Source of the DNA: Firmicutes bacterium UBA2058
GTDB lineage: Bacteria; Bacillota; Clostridia; Tissierellales; Sedimentibacteraceae
Assembly (NCBI GenBank): GCA_002332905.1
Contig: DDAM01000068.1
Coordinates: forward strand, 40,119-67,184
DNA length: 27,066 bases
Direction of reading: 5' to 3'
Shown: in pieces, positions 8,132 to 15,000 of the stretch
How the letters are laid out: the number at the start of each line of letters is the position of its first letter
Position numbering within the stretch: the first letter of the stretch is position 1
Program-made: the position numbers and the translations under genes
The notes under the pieces: model-generated
Databases searched by the model: none
Told to the model about the DNA's origin: nothing
The model's input: the letters and a program-made list of their open reading frames with translations, nothing else

Positions 8132-8197
8132 ATATAATCTAGATTATATAAAACATATAATCTTTAATTATATAATTATATTATTTACAGATTATAT
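8132..8197. promoter_or_regulatory. Four AGATTATAT half-sites upstream of the Gln/Asn-rich gene
   Basis: ATATAATCT/AGATTATAT form an 18-bp perfect palindrome (8132-8149). A further ATATAATCT (8155-8163) and an AGATTATAT (8189-8197) follow. The sites lie 32-97 bp before the minus-strand gene start. Each AGATTATAT also reads as a TATAAT box on the minus strand, so they may be both -10 elements and regulator sites. Confidence 0.4.
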
Positions 8198-8240
8198 AGT
8201 ATTAATAATGTAATTTTTAGCTAGAAAAATTATAATTTCC

Positions 8241-8258
8241 TTGTATAATTTTATACAA
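8241..8258. repeat. TTGTATAA/TTATACAA inverted repeat
   Basis: Perfect 8-bp arms with a 2-bp centre, lying 16 bp upstream of the -35 of the GGDEF promoter. A possible regulator site; no family can be assigned. Confidence 0.3.
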
Positions 8259-8274
8259 TAAAAAATAAAATTTC

Positions 8275-8303
8275 TTGATTATTAAAACTAGTGAATTTAT
8301 AAT
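8275..8303 (+). promoter_or_regulatory. Promoter of the GGDEF gene
   Basis: TTGATT (8275-8280), a 17-bp spacer and TATAAT (8298-8303). The start is expected near 8310, about 50 nt before the GTG start codon. Confidence 0.6.
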
Positions 8304-8359
8304 GTTATTGGTATCATTTATTACTAGATTATTATTTTAACTTAAGAGGTGTATATTAG

Positions 8360-9460
8360 GTGAATTTAAATTTTTTCCAAGGAAGTGATATTATTTCAAT
8401 TATTTCCTTATGTTATGTCATGATATTGGCAAAGCAAAATACAGTTATTTGTGAAAATAAGAACAAATTTTATATAATCTCTTGTATATTAACCATATTA
8501 ATTGTTATATTAGAGGTTCTTGATAGATACACAGAAAGTTTAAATGGAACTTATATAATATACATGCATATTTTAATAAATATTTTGGGCTTTTCGTTAA
8601 TTCCAACTGTACCATTCATACTTATATTTTCTTACTATAATGGTGACAATAAACTATATAATTCTATACTTGTATTTCCATTAATTATTAACTTTGTAAT
8701 TTGTATTGTAAGTGGTTTTAATGGTTGTGTTTTTTTAATTGGTATGAATAATCAGTATTCAAGAGGTCCTCTATTTATTGTGCCTGTTATAATAGGGATG
8801 CTTTATTTTATTCTACTTATTCTGATTATTAAGAAAGAAACTATAGATTATGGTAAAGATGAAAGAATATTATTATATTCAATTTTATTAATCGTCGCAT
8901 GTAGCTGCGTTGCACAGATTTTCTTGAAAAATTTATATATAGTATGGTCTAGTGTATCTTTTGCATTAGTTTTAAATTATATATTCCTACGTGATTTACA
9001 AATAAAATATGATCCTATAACAGGTATTAAAAACAGATTTGCATATGAAATTGATTTAAAAAAATATAAAAACAATGAAAATGTTGCTGTAGTTATGTTT
9101 GATTTAAATAATTTAAAATTAATTAATGATAAAAAAGGACATTGTAAAGGTGATAAGGTAATAAATGCTTCAGCTAGAATTATAAAAGATAGCTTTAAAG
9201 GAGTCGGAGTTCCCTATAGAATAGGTGGCGACGAATTTTGTGTTATATGTATAAATGTATCGAAAAATTTAATTGATGAATCATTATCTCAGTTAACTAA
9301 TGGATTAGAGGAAGTTAATAAAAGCAGTGATATTAAAATTGGGCTTGCATTTGGTTATTCTTTTTTTAAGGATAGCTATGAAAACATATATGATGTAGTA
9401 GAAAATGCCGACATAGCAATGTATAAACACAAGGCTATATTAAAAAAAGAAGTCATATAG
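8360..9460 (+). CDS. Membrane-bound GGDEF protein (probable diguanylate cyclase)
   Basis: A 366-aa protein. The first 210 residues are strongly hydrophobic, with about seven membrane segments resembling the 7TM sensor modules found before GGDEF domains. The GGDEF domain begins at DPITGIKNR (218) and keeps the metal and substrate residues FDLNNLK (247-253) and an intact GGDEF (289-293). It should make cyclic di-GMP from GTP. The RxxD inhibitory site normally just upstream of GGDEF is absent (VGVPYRIGGDEF), so product inhibition through that site is unlikely. The start is GTG with AAGAGGTG 8 nt before it. It has its own promoter. Its tandem HD-GYP counterpart lies 3 kb upstream. No signal ligand can be inferred. 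Confidence 0.88.
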   Translation: MNLNFFQGSDIISIISLCYVMILAKQNTVICENKNKFYIISCILTILIVILEVLDRYTESLNGTYIIYMHILINILGFSLIPTVPFILIFSYYNGDNKLYNSILVFPLIINFVICIVSGFNGCVFLIGMNNQYSRGPLFIVPVIIGMLYFILLILIIKKETIDYGKDERILLYSILLIVACSCVAQIFLKNLYIVWSSVSFALVLNYIFLRDLQIKYDPITGIKNRFAYEIDLKKYKNNENVAVVMFDLNNLKLINDKKGHCKGDKVINASARIIKDSFKGVGVPYRIGGDEFCVICINVSKNLIDESLSQLTNGLEEVNKSSDIKIGLAFGYSFFKDSYENIYDVVENADIAMYKHKAILKKEVI

Positions 9461-9484
9461 AGTAAAACTTTCTTTTATTGAATG

Positions 9485-9513
9485 TTGATTAAGAGTTTAC
9501 TGTGTAGTATAAT
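9485..9513 (+). promoter_or_regulatory. trpS promoter
   Basis: TTGATT (9485-9490), a 17-bp spacer and TATAAT (9508-9513), the same boxes and spacing as the GGDEF promoter. The leader is only about 40 nt, which leaves no room for a T-box or attenuator. Confidence 0.65.
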
Positions 9514-9562
9514 ACCATAATATAAAAGTTGTTTAAATATATATATAATATAGGTGATAGAT

Positions 9563-10564
9563 ATGGAAGATAATAAAAAGGTAATTTTTAGTGGAATACA
9601 GCCTTCAGGTTCTTTAACCCTTGGCAATTATTTAGGGGCTATAAAAAACTGGACAAATTTGCAGGATGAATACAATTGCTATTATTGTATAGTAGATATG
9701 CATGCTATTACAGTTCCAAAAGAACCTAAGGATCTGAGAAAAAATACACTTGAGGTTTTAGCAAATTATGTTGCTGCTGGACTTGATCCTGATAAAGTGA
9801 CACTGTTTATACAGTCACATGTTTCGGCTCATGTAGAGCTTGGTTGGGTACTTAATTGTATGACTTATTATGGTGAATTAGGACGTATGACTCAGTTTAA
9901 GGATAAGTCAAAAAAACAGGAAAATAATAATATAACTGCAGGACTTTTCACATATCCTTCATTGATGGCAGCCGATATATTATTATATCAAACAGACCTT
10001 GTACCAGTAGGTGAGGATCAAAGACAGCATCTAGAGTTATCCAGAGATATAGCAATTAGATTTAATAATAGATATAGCGAAACCTTTGTTGTTCCTGAGC
10101 CATATATATCAAAGGTAGGAGCAAAAATAATGAATCTTCAGGATCCTACTAGTAAAATGTCAAAATCAGATACAAATGATAATAGCTATATTCTTCTATC
10201 TGATGACGATGATTCAATAAGAAGAAAGTTTAAGCGTGCAGTTACTGATTCTTTAGGTATAGTTAAATTAAGTGATGATCAACCTGGTGTAAAAAATTTA
10301 TTAGGTATTTATTCAAAGATAACTGGAGAGAGCGTAGACAATTTAGTTCAAAAATATGAAGGCAAGGGATACGCGGAATTTAAAGAAGATGTTGCAGAAA
10401 TTGTTGTTAATGAATTAAGACCATTAAGAGAAAAAAGAGATGACTTACTGAAAAATAAAGATTATCTAGAAGAAATATATCATAAGGGTGCTGAAAAAGC
10501 AGAAAATGTAGCAAGAAAAACTTTAAGAAAAGTATATAAAAAGGTAGGCTTCATACCAAGGTAG
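9563..10564 (+). CDS. trpS: Tryptophanyl-tRNA synthetase
   Basis: A 333-aa class I synthetase that charges tRNA-Trp in the cytoplasm. The HIGH-type motif appears as PSGSLTLGNYLG near residues 14-25 and the second signature KMSKSD near 198-203. VDMHAIT and the GEDQRQH segment typical of bacterial TrpRS are present, and the length is normal. The ATG at 9563 is preferred because AGGTGAT lies just before it; the in-frame GTG at 9554 sits inside that ribosome site. A single-gene unit with its own promoter. The terminator stem overlaps the stop codon. Confidence 0.96.
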   Translation: MEDNKKVIFSGIQPSGSLTLGNYLGAIKNWTNLQDEYNCYYCIVDMHAITVPKEPKDLRKNTLEVLANYVAAGLDPDKVTLFIQSHVSAHVELGWVLNCMTYYGELGRMTQFKDKSKKQENNNITAGLFTYPSLMAADILLYQTDLVPVGEDQRQHLELSRDIAIRFNNRYSETFVVPEPYISKVGAKIMNLQDPTSKMSKSDTNDNSYILLSDDDDSIRRKFKRAVTDSLGIVKLSDDQPGVKNLLGIYSKITGESVDNLVQKYEGKGYAEFKEDVAEIVVNELRPLREKRDDLLKNKDYLEEIYHKGAEKAENVARKTLRKVYKKVGFIPR

Positions 10565-10577
10565 AAGCCTACCTTTT
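10539..10577. terminator. Shared bidirectional terminator of trpS and mgtC-like gene
   Basis: A perfect 14-bp stem (10539-10552 with 10564-10577) and an 11-nt loop. It has T-rich tails on both strands and lies between the converging genes, including the last trpS codons. Confidence 0.85.
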
Positions 10578-10578
10578 C

Positions 10579-11241
10579 CTATTCAATTTTAACATTTTTG
10601 ACACCTTCAATATATGTAACTAAATTAATTACCTCATCTAAACGAATACTTTTAGGAAGTAAAACTAATAGCTTTATTTCCATCATATTATAGCTATTTA
10701 AATTATTTGATTCAATTTGCTTTATCTGAATTTTTTTATTGCCAAGAGCTGTTCCGATTTTTCCTATCTCGCCAGGACTGCTTTCGCATACTATTTCAAG
10801 CCATGATTCATGTTTTTTGTTCTTAATTAACCTTTCTATTTTACTAAATACTTTAAGAGAAAATAAAATTAGTATCGTACATATTATGGCACCAGAGTAA
10901 AAGCCTACTCCACAAGCTAAGCCTATACCTGCAACACTCCACAGACTTGCGGCTGTTGTTAAACCTTTTACTCCATTATTAACTTTAAGAATTGTTCCTG
11001 CTCCTAAAAATCCTATACCGCTAATTACTTGAGCTCCAAGCCTTGAAGGATCTAAATTGGTCTTATCTATATATAAATTATAGAGATATATACCAGTTAA
11101 CATAATTAATGCTGAACTAATACATACAAGTATATGTGTTCTTAGTCCTGCAGGTCTTCTAATTCCTTCCCTTTCCATTCCTATAAGACCTCCTAGCAAT
11201 AGAGCTATAAGTAGTCTTATAAATACTTGACTAGCTAACAA
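10579..11241 (-). CDS. MgtC/SapB family membrane protein
   Basis: About 220 aa. The N-terminal 130 residues hold four or five membrane segments with the MgtC signature: GGLIGMERE, then RPAGLRTHILVC, GAQVISGIGFLGAGTI and GLTTAASLW. A soluble C-terminal domain of about 80 residues looks ACT-like. MgtC proteins act in survival under low magnesium or acid in several bacteria and often influence ATP synthase or signalling; they are not proven transporters. The start is uncertain. GTG 11250 touches GGAG with no spacing, whereas TTG 11241 has GGAGTGAT 5 nt before it, so TTG is preferred. The upstream region holds a 23-bp tandem repeat. Confidence 0.85.
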   Translation of the reverse strand: MLASQVFIRLLIALLLGGLIGMEREGIRRPAGLRTHILVCISSALIMLTGIYLYNLYIDKTNLDPSRLGAQVISGIGFLGAGTILKVNNGVKGLTTAASLWSVAGIGLACGVGFYSGAIICTILILFSLKVFSKIERLIKNKKHESWLEIVCESSPGEIGKIGTALGNKKIQIKQIESNNLNSYNMMEIKLLVLLPKSIRLDEVINLVTYIEGVKNVKIE

Positions 11242-11259
11242 TTTAATCACTCCAAATAT

Positions 11260-11305
11260 ATTATAAATAATATTGTTTTAATATTATAAATAATATTGAT
11301 TCAAT
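11260..11305. repeat. 23-bp tandem repeat upstream of the mgtC-like gene
   Basis: Two adjacent 23-bp units (11260-11282 and 11283-11305) beginning ATTATAAATAATATTG match at 21 of 23 positions. Each carries a TATAAT on the minus strand. Regulatory use and simple AT-rich slippage are both possible. Confidence 0.5.
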
Positions 11306-11368
11306 ATTATTAGTATAATTATATGTTGAAATAAGTAAATTGGCATAAGAATTAAATATAAAATCATT

Positions 11369-11397
11369 TCGACAAAAATCGACACACTGTATATACA
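11369..11397 (+). promoter_or_regulatory. Candidate promoter of a small transcript
   Basis: TCGACA (11369-11374), 17 bp and TATACA (11392-11397). A second TCGACA (11379) and a TATAAT (11406-11411) lie close by with poorer spacing. It faces a 175-nt region ending in a terminator hairpin. Confidence 0.4.
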
Positions 11398-11452
11398 AAT
11401 TAGTATATAATATATATATTCAGTTCGATAAAACTGTTGGGGGGAATGCATA

Positions 11453-11488
11453 ATGTTATTTATAAAGGTCATTATGTACCAATTGTAG
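11453..11488 (+). CDS. Possible 11-codon peptide
   Basis: The ORF encodes MLFIKVIMYQL. A run of six G (11439-11444) lies 8 nt before the ATG, an excellent ribosome-site distance. An overlapping 21-codon ORF (11446-11511) starts too close to the same site. The peptide is hydrophobic with one lysine. It lies between a candidate promoter and a terminator. CATAATG/CATTATG (11450-11456 and 11470-11476) can pair across its start. There is no homology evidence, so it could be chance inside a non-coding RNA. Confidence 0.22.
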   Translation: MLFIKVIMYQL

Positions 11489-11542
11489 ATTTTATGATAC
11501 TGATTGCATAAAAGGGGAACAGAATAATTATTGATTATTGAT

Positions 11543-11585
11543 GCTAATATATAAACTCAAGTTTATAATATTAGCATTTTATTAT
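11543..11585 (+). terminator. Terminator of the small transcript
   Basis: TGCTAATAT-ATAAACT pairs with AGTTTAT-AATATTAGCA (16-bp stem with one bulge, loop CA), followed by TTTTATTATT. No annotated gene ends here, which is the main reason to suspect a small transcript upstream. Confidence 0.65.
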
Positions 11586-11614
11586 TGTAAAAGACTATTT
11601 AAGTTGATATACTA

Positions 11615-11643
11615 TTGTTTAATATTGATAGGATATATATAAT
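11615..11643 (+). promoter_or_regulatory. ispD promoter
   Basis: TTGTTT (11615-11620), a 17-bp spacer and TATAAT (11638-11643). The start is expected near 11650, inside the left arm of the inverted repeat at 11640-11684. Confidence 0.5.
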
Positions 11644-11684
11644 ACTAATCTCTTATTAAAACTTTATAATCGAGATTAGTATTA
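11640..11684. repeat. Inverted repeat over the ispD promoter start
   Basis: Perfect 13-bp arms TAATACTAATCTC and GAGATTAGTATTA with a 19-nt centre. A run of A, not T, follows on the plus strand, so it is not a plus-strand terminator. It overlaps the -10 and start site and may be an operator or a leader hairpin. Confidence 0.6.
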
Positions 11685-11718
11685 AAAAAAAATTTCTATA
11701 TAAAAACAGGAGTAAAGC

Positions 11719-12435
11719 ATGTACAAGGATAAAAATGTTGTTGTCATAATCGTTGCAGCTGGAAAAGGAAAAAGGATGGGTAGTGAAATCCCAAAACAAT
11801 ATCTTGTAATAGATGATAAGATAATTTTAGATAAAACTATAGAACAATTCGAAAAAAATAGTACAATTGATAATATAATTTTAGTTGTAAATAATGAGGA
11901 CATAGAGTTTGTTAAGAAAAATATTACCTATGAACGTCCATCTGTTAGTAAGGTTATAGCTGGGGGTGCTGAAAGAATTAATTCAGTATATAATGGAATA
12001 TTAAGCATTGAAGAGGATATGCAAGATAGCATAGTTCTTATACACGACGGAGTTAGACCATTTGCTTCTCAAAAGCTTATAAATAATTGCATTGAAAGCT
12101 CATATAAGCATGGTGCGTGTGTACCTGTTATTGACTTAGTTGACACAGTTAAGCAGGTTACAAAAGATAATATGGTCAAAAAAACAATAGACAGAAATAA
12201 ATACAAAGCTGTACAAACACCTCAAGGGTTTAGTTATGAAACAATTAAAAAATGCTATGATTTAGTAATAGAAGATAATCTAAGCACACGAGCGCACACA
12301 CTGATTACTGATGATTCTTCAATTGTTGAACATTATGGGTACTCAGTAATAGCAATACCTGGATTGCAAAAAAATATCAAAATAACAACACAATTCGATT
12401 TAAGAGTTGCAGAATTAATATCGAGGATGGTATAA
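11719..12435 (+). CDS. ispD: 2-C-methyl-D-erythritol 4-phosphate cytidylyltransferase
   Basis: A 238-aa cytoplasmic enzyme of the MEP isoprenoid pathway. It joins MEP and CTP to give CDP-methylerythritol. Nucleotide-binding motif VAAGKGKRMGSEIPKQY is at 12-28, HDGVRPF at 109-115, a VQTPQGF segment near 165-171, and TDDSSIVE near 197-204. All are standard for IspD, and the length is usual. AGGAG lies 7 nt before the ATG. ispF follows on the same strand after a 147-bp gap that holds a MITE-like fragment. Confidence 0.95.
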   Translation: MYKDKNVVVIIVAAGKGKRMGSEIPKQYLVIDDKIILDKTIEQFEKNSTIDNIILVVNNEDIEFVKKNITYERPSVSKVIAGGAERINSVYNGILSIEEDMQDSIVLIHDGVRPFASQKLINNCIESSYKHGACVPVIDLVDTVKQVTKDNMVKKTIDRNKYKAVQTPQGFSYETIKKCYDLVIEDNLSTRAHTLITDDSSIVEHYGYSVIAIPGLQKNIKITTQFDLRVAELISRMV

Positions 12436-12436
12436 A

Positions 12437-12528
12437 GAGGCTGTTGTTAAATAATACTGTGTAAGTAGCTGTATTTGATAGAATTTTTAACTATACATAG
12501 TATATAAGGTTCATTTTGCAACAGCCCC
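12437..12528. mobile_element. 92-bp MITE-like fragment with IS-type ends
   Basis: The left end GAGGCTGTTGTTAAATAA and the reverse-complemented right end GGGGCTGTTGCAAAATGA match at 14 of 18 positions, with a perfect GGCTGTTG core. GGGGCTGTTGCAAAAT-like ends recur in Firmicute insertion sequences; I recall them from IS1182-type elements but cannot confirm that here. There is no transposase ORF inside. It begins one base after the ispD stop codon. Its long-range stem could also act on transcription. Confidence 0.45.
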
Positions 12529-12532
12529 TATG

Positions 12533-12551
12533 GAAGAATCTACGATTCTTC
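12533..12551 (+). promoter_or_regulatory. Hairpin upstream of ispF
   Basis: A perfect 8-bp stem GAAGAATC/GATTCTTC with loop TAC, followed 5 nt later by five T. It could be a weak terminator or attenuator between ispD and ispF. Confidence 0.35.
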
Positions 12552-12582
12552 ATCAAGTTTTTAACGTATAATGGAGGTAGGT

Positions 12583-13062
12583 ATGAGAATAGGGATAGGT
12601 TATGATGTGCACAAGTTAGTTGAAGATAGAAAACTTATAATAGGTGGAGTTGAAATTGCATATGATAAGGGACTAGCAGGACATTCGGATGCTGATGTTT
12701 TAATTCATGCAATTATGGATAGTATACTAGGGGCTTTGGCTAAAAGAGATATTGGATATTTATTCCCAGATAATGATGATAACTATAAGGATATAGACAG
12801 TAAAATTCTACTTAAAAAAGTAGTTGAACTTATGAAAAATATGAACTACAAAATTGGCAATATTGATAGTATAATAATAGCTCAAAGTCCCAAAATGTCA
12901 CCACATGTTGAGCAAATGAGAACTATTATATCTGAAATCACAGAGACTGATATTGAGAATATCAATATTAAAGCTACTACAACAGAAAAGTTAGGCTTTG
13001 AAGGAAAAGGATATGGTATATCAGCACAGGCTGTGTGCATTTTGGAAAAACGAAGCAAATAA
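12583..13062 (+). CDS. ispF: 2-C-methyl-D-erythritol 2,4-cyclodiphosphate synthase
   Basis: A 159-aa enzyme of the MEP pathway that cyclises CDP-methylerythritol 2-phosphate to the cyclodiphosphate with loss of CMP. The family works as a zinc-dependent trimer. Metal ligands are the DVH motif (residues 8-10) and the histidine in HAIMDSILGA (near 42). GHSDADVL, FPDND and the C-terminal ATTTEKLGFEGKGYGI are all present. Start at ATG 12583: GGAGGT lies 4-5 nt before it, while the in-frame ATG at 12571 overlaps that site. It forms a pair with ispD. ispE, which acts between them, is not in the window. Confidence 0.95.
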   Translation: MRIGIGYDVHKLVEDRKLIIGGVEIAYDKGLAGHSDADVLIHAIMDSILGALAKRDIGYLFPDNDDNYKDIDSKILLKKVVELMKNMNYKIGNIDSIIIAQSPKMSPHVEQMRTIISEITETDIENINIKATTTEKLGFEGKGYGISAQAVCILEKRSK

Positions 13063-13138
13063 ACTAAATATTTATGTATATATTTTGAATAATATTCATG
13101 TTATAATCAATCTACAAAAGGATAAAGGGGTTGTAATT

Positions 13139-14581
13139 ATGGATATTTTTACATTCGCAGCAATTGGAGTGGCTATTGTTTTTGTGTATATTATATTCTT
13201 CAGAAACAAAAAAGCTGCACAAAAGGAAATTAATAATTTAAGTGAAGTAAATTATAAAAGTCATTCAAATATAACTTTTGATGATGTTGCAGGAAATTAT
13301 GAAGCGAAAGAAAGCTTAAAAGAATTAGTAGATTTTATAAAAAATCCTAGTAAATACAAAGATTTTAATGTCAGAACTCCAAAAGGAGTTTTGTTATACG
13401 GTACACCAGGAACAGGAAAAACATTGCTTGCACAGGCTTTAGCTGGCGAGGCAGGGGTAGATTTTTTTGCAGTATCTGGATCTGATTTTGTTCAGGTTTA
13501 TGCTGGGCTTGGAGCAAGTAGAATTAGAAATCTTTTTAACAAAGCAAAAAAAGTAGATAAAAGTGTTATCTTTATTGATGAAATTGATGCAATAGGTAAA
13601 AAAAGACTAGGCGCAGGAGCAAGAGGAAGTGAAGAGGGCGATAGAACTTTAAATGCACTGCTTACTGAAATGTCTGGATTTGAAAATAGCGGAACAATAG
13701 TTGTTGCTGCTACAAATAGGATAGATACACTAGATAACGCATTGTTAAGACCAGGAAGGTTTGATAGACAAATAGAGGTAATGTTGCCTGATAAAGAAGC
13801 TAGGAAGGATATAATTAATCTATATCTTGATAAAACTTGTGCTGATGAAAGTATAGATATAGATAAAATTGCTGAATTAACAGTGTATTTTAGTGGTGCA
13901 ATGATTGAAAATCTTGTGAATGAAGCATCTATATTAGCAATAAAAGATAATAGTGAAAAAGTAGGAGAGAAGCATTTAGAAAAGGCGTATTTTAATGTAA
14001 TAGCAGGTGTTGATAAAACAAATGTTAGCTCAAATGATGCTCAAAAGGAAATAACTGCATACCACGAGGCAGGACATGCCTTTATGTCAAAATATCTAAT
14101 GCCTGAAAATAAAATAATCAAGGTTTCTATTATACCTACAACTAAAGGTGCCGGAGGTTATACTTTAAGCACTCCTGAAAATGAAACTATTATCTCAAGA
14201 GAAAAGATTGAAAACCAAATAAAAGTATTTTTAGCTGGTAGAGGAGTAGAAGAAGTTTTCTTAGGCAATGAAAAAGTGACAATTGGAGCTCAAAATGATA
14301 TAGAAAAAGCAACTGCTCTAACAATAGATTACATTACTAAATATGGAATGTGTGAAAATGCTGGACTGATTAACTACAAAGTTTTGTCTGAAGCCTTTAA
14401 TGTAAGCTTAGATATCGAAAAATCAGTTAAAGAATTAATAAGTGAATCCTATAATGATGTAAAAAGAATAATAAATGAAAATAAAGAATATATTAGATTA
14501 ATAAAAGACATGCTGGAAAAGAAGGAAACTATCAATGGTGACGATTTAGATAGAATTTTGGAGATAAAAAATGCATGTTAA
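13139..14581 (+). CDS. Compact FtsH-like AAA+ membrane zinc protease
   Basis: A 480-aa membrane protein. One N-terminal membrane segment (about 5-21) is followed directly by the AAA+ domain: Walker A GTPGTGKT (88-95), Walker B FIDEID (145-150), and RPGRFDR arginine fingers (204-210). The M41 peptidase has HEAGH at 309-313 with a probable third zinc ligand D387. FtsH is usually 600-700 aa with two membrane segments and an outer domain; that domain is absent. The pore loop reads VYAGLG where FtsH has the aromatic FVG. A longer in-frame start at 12998 would overlap ispF and is rejected; ATG 13139 has AAAGGGG 8 nt upstream. It may handle different substrates from housekeeping FtsH. Confidence 0.88.
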   Translation: MDIFTFAAIGVAIVFVYIIFFRNKKAAQKEINNLSEVNYKSHSNITFDDVAGNYEAKESLKELVDFIKNPSKYKDFNVRTPKGVLLYGTPGTGKTLLAQALAGEAGVDFFAVSGSDFVQVYAGLGASRIRNLFNKAKKVDKSVIFIDEIDAIGKKRLGAGARGSEEGDRTLNALLTEMSGFENSGTIVVAATNRIDTLDNALLRPGRFDRQIEVMLPDKEARKDIINLYLDKTCADESIDIDKIAELTVYFSGAMIENLVNEASILAIKDNSEKVGEKHLEKAYFNVIAGVDKTNVSSNDAQKEITAYHEAGHAFMSKYLMPENKIIKVSIIPTTKGAGGYTLSTPENETIISREKIENQIKVFLAGRGVEEVFLGNEKVTIGAQNDIEKATALTIDYITKYGMCENAGLINYKVLSEAFNVSLDIEKSVKELISESYNDVKRIINENKEYIRLIKDMLEKKETINGDDLDRILEIKNAC

Positions 14582-14595
14582 TTATTGGTAGATAG

Positions 14596-14624
14596 TTGAA
14601 AAATATAAAAAAATGTAGTATAAT
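14596..14624 (+). promoter_or_regulatory. 6S RNA promoter
   Basis: TTGAAA (14596-14601), a 17-bp spacer and TATAAT (14619-14624), predicting a start at about 14631. Confidence 0.75.
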
Positions 14625-14630
14625 TAGTTA

Positions 14631-14807
14631 AAGCCTGTGATGTACGAGGGTTTATTAATTCAACCGACAAAGTGATAACGGAACATCGAGTTTAGACGCC
14701 TATGACAAGCCCGCAACGACGGGAAGCCAGAAGTGACTAACAGATAATCCACCTGCGAAGAGCGGGTCTGAATTAAGAACTCACGGCATTGTGGGTTTTA
14801 TTTTTTT
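14631..14807 (+). ncRNA. ssrS: 6S RNA
   Basis: The RNA that binds the housekeeping RNA polymerase holoenzyme and mimics an open promoter. The closing stem pairs CCTGTGATG (14634-14642) with CATTGTGGG (14787-14795) using several G-U pairs, next to the GATGTACG and ACGGCATT blocks seen in 6S RNAs. A second stem pairs TTAATTCA (14655-14662) with TGAATTAA (14768-14775), extended by GGGTT/AACTC. The large central bubble and the GGGAAGCC block match the 6S layout. A 7-bp hairpin AACTCAC/GTGGGTT with a T-rich tail (14796-14807) can terminate transcription. Recognised from structure and conserved blocks, not from a covariance search. Confidence 0.85.
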
Positions 14808-14830
14808 GGGAAAATTTTTAGGAAAATAGA

Positions 14831-14859
14831 TTGATATTAAATATAATTAATAGTATAAT
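14831..14859 (+). promoter_or_regulatory. Promoter of the LacI-family gene
   Basis: TTGATA (14831-14836), a 17-bp spacer and TATAAT (14854-14859), one of the best promoters in the window. AAAAAACGTTATTATT with a central AACGTT lies at the expected start (about 14866) and could be a LacI-type self-operator, since that family favours palindromes centred on CG. Confidence 0.7.
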
Positions 14860-14896
14860 GTAAAAAACGTTATTATTGGAGGTAAAGTTAATAGAA

Positions 14897-14998
14897 ATGA
14901 AAAATAATAAGAAAGTAGGCACCGAATCCATGCACAAATCTTTAGTCTTTCTTAAAAAGAAAGACTGGTTTTCTTGTGCAATAGGTGCATGGATATAA
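14897..14998 (+). CDS. Possible 33-codon leader ORF
   Basis: An ORF of 33 codons starting MKNNKKVGTESMHKS and ending WFSCAIGAWI. It stops 2 nt before the ATG of the LacI-family gene, a spacing that suits translational coupling. GGAGG lies 14 nt before its ATG, farther than usual, which weakens the case. Nested hairpins cover most of it, so coding and RNA-structure constraints overlap. It resembles no protein I know. Confidence 0.3.
   Translation: MKNNKKVGTESMHKSLVFLKKKDWFSCAIGAWI
14924..14995 (+). promoter_or_regulatory. Nested alternative hairpins in the LacI-gene leader
   Basis: AGTCTTTCTT/AAGAAAGACT form a perfect 10-bp inner hairpin (14943-14965). Around it, ATCCATGCAC can pair with GTGCATGGAT (10 bp). 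Alternatively TGCACAA pairs with TTGTGCA and GCACC (from 14920) with GGTGC. The two outer folds share bases and exclude each other. Either would cover the AGGTG nearest the regulator start. Confidence 0.6.
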
Positions 14999-15000
14999 AA

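Noticed and set aside
9514..9562. T-box or attenuator before trpS
   Set aside because: The predicted leader is only about 40 nt and shows no T-box sequence or terminator hairpin.
11284..11472. 62-codon minus-strand ORF
   Set aside because: It has no ribosome site and the composition of translated AT-rich non-coding DNA. It runs against the candidate small transcript.
12998..13138. 47-codon N-terminal extension of the FtsH-like protein
   Set aside because: It overlaps ispF in another frame, precedes the ribosome site, and FtsH-like homology begins with the membrane segment after ATG 13139.
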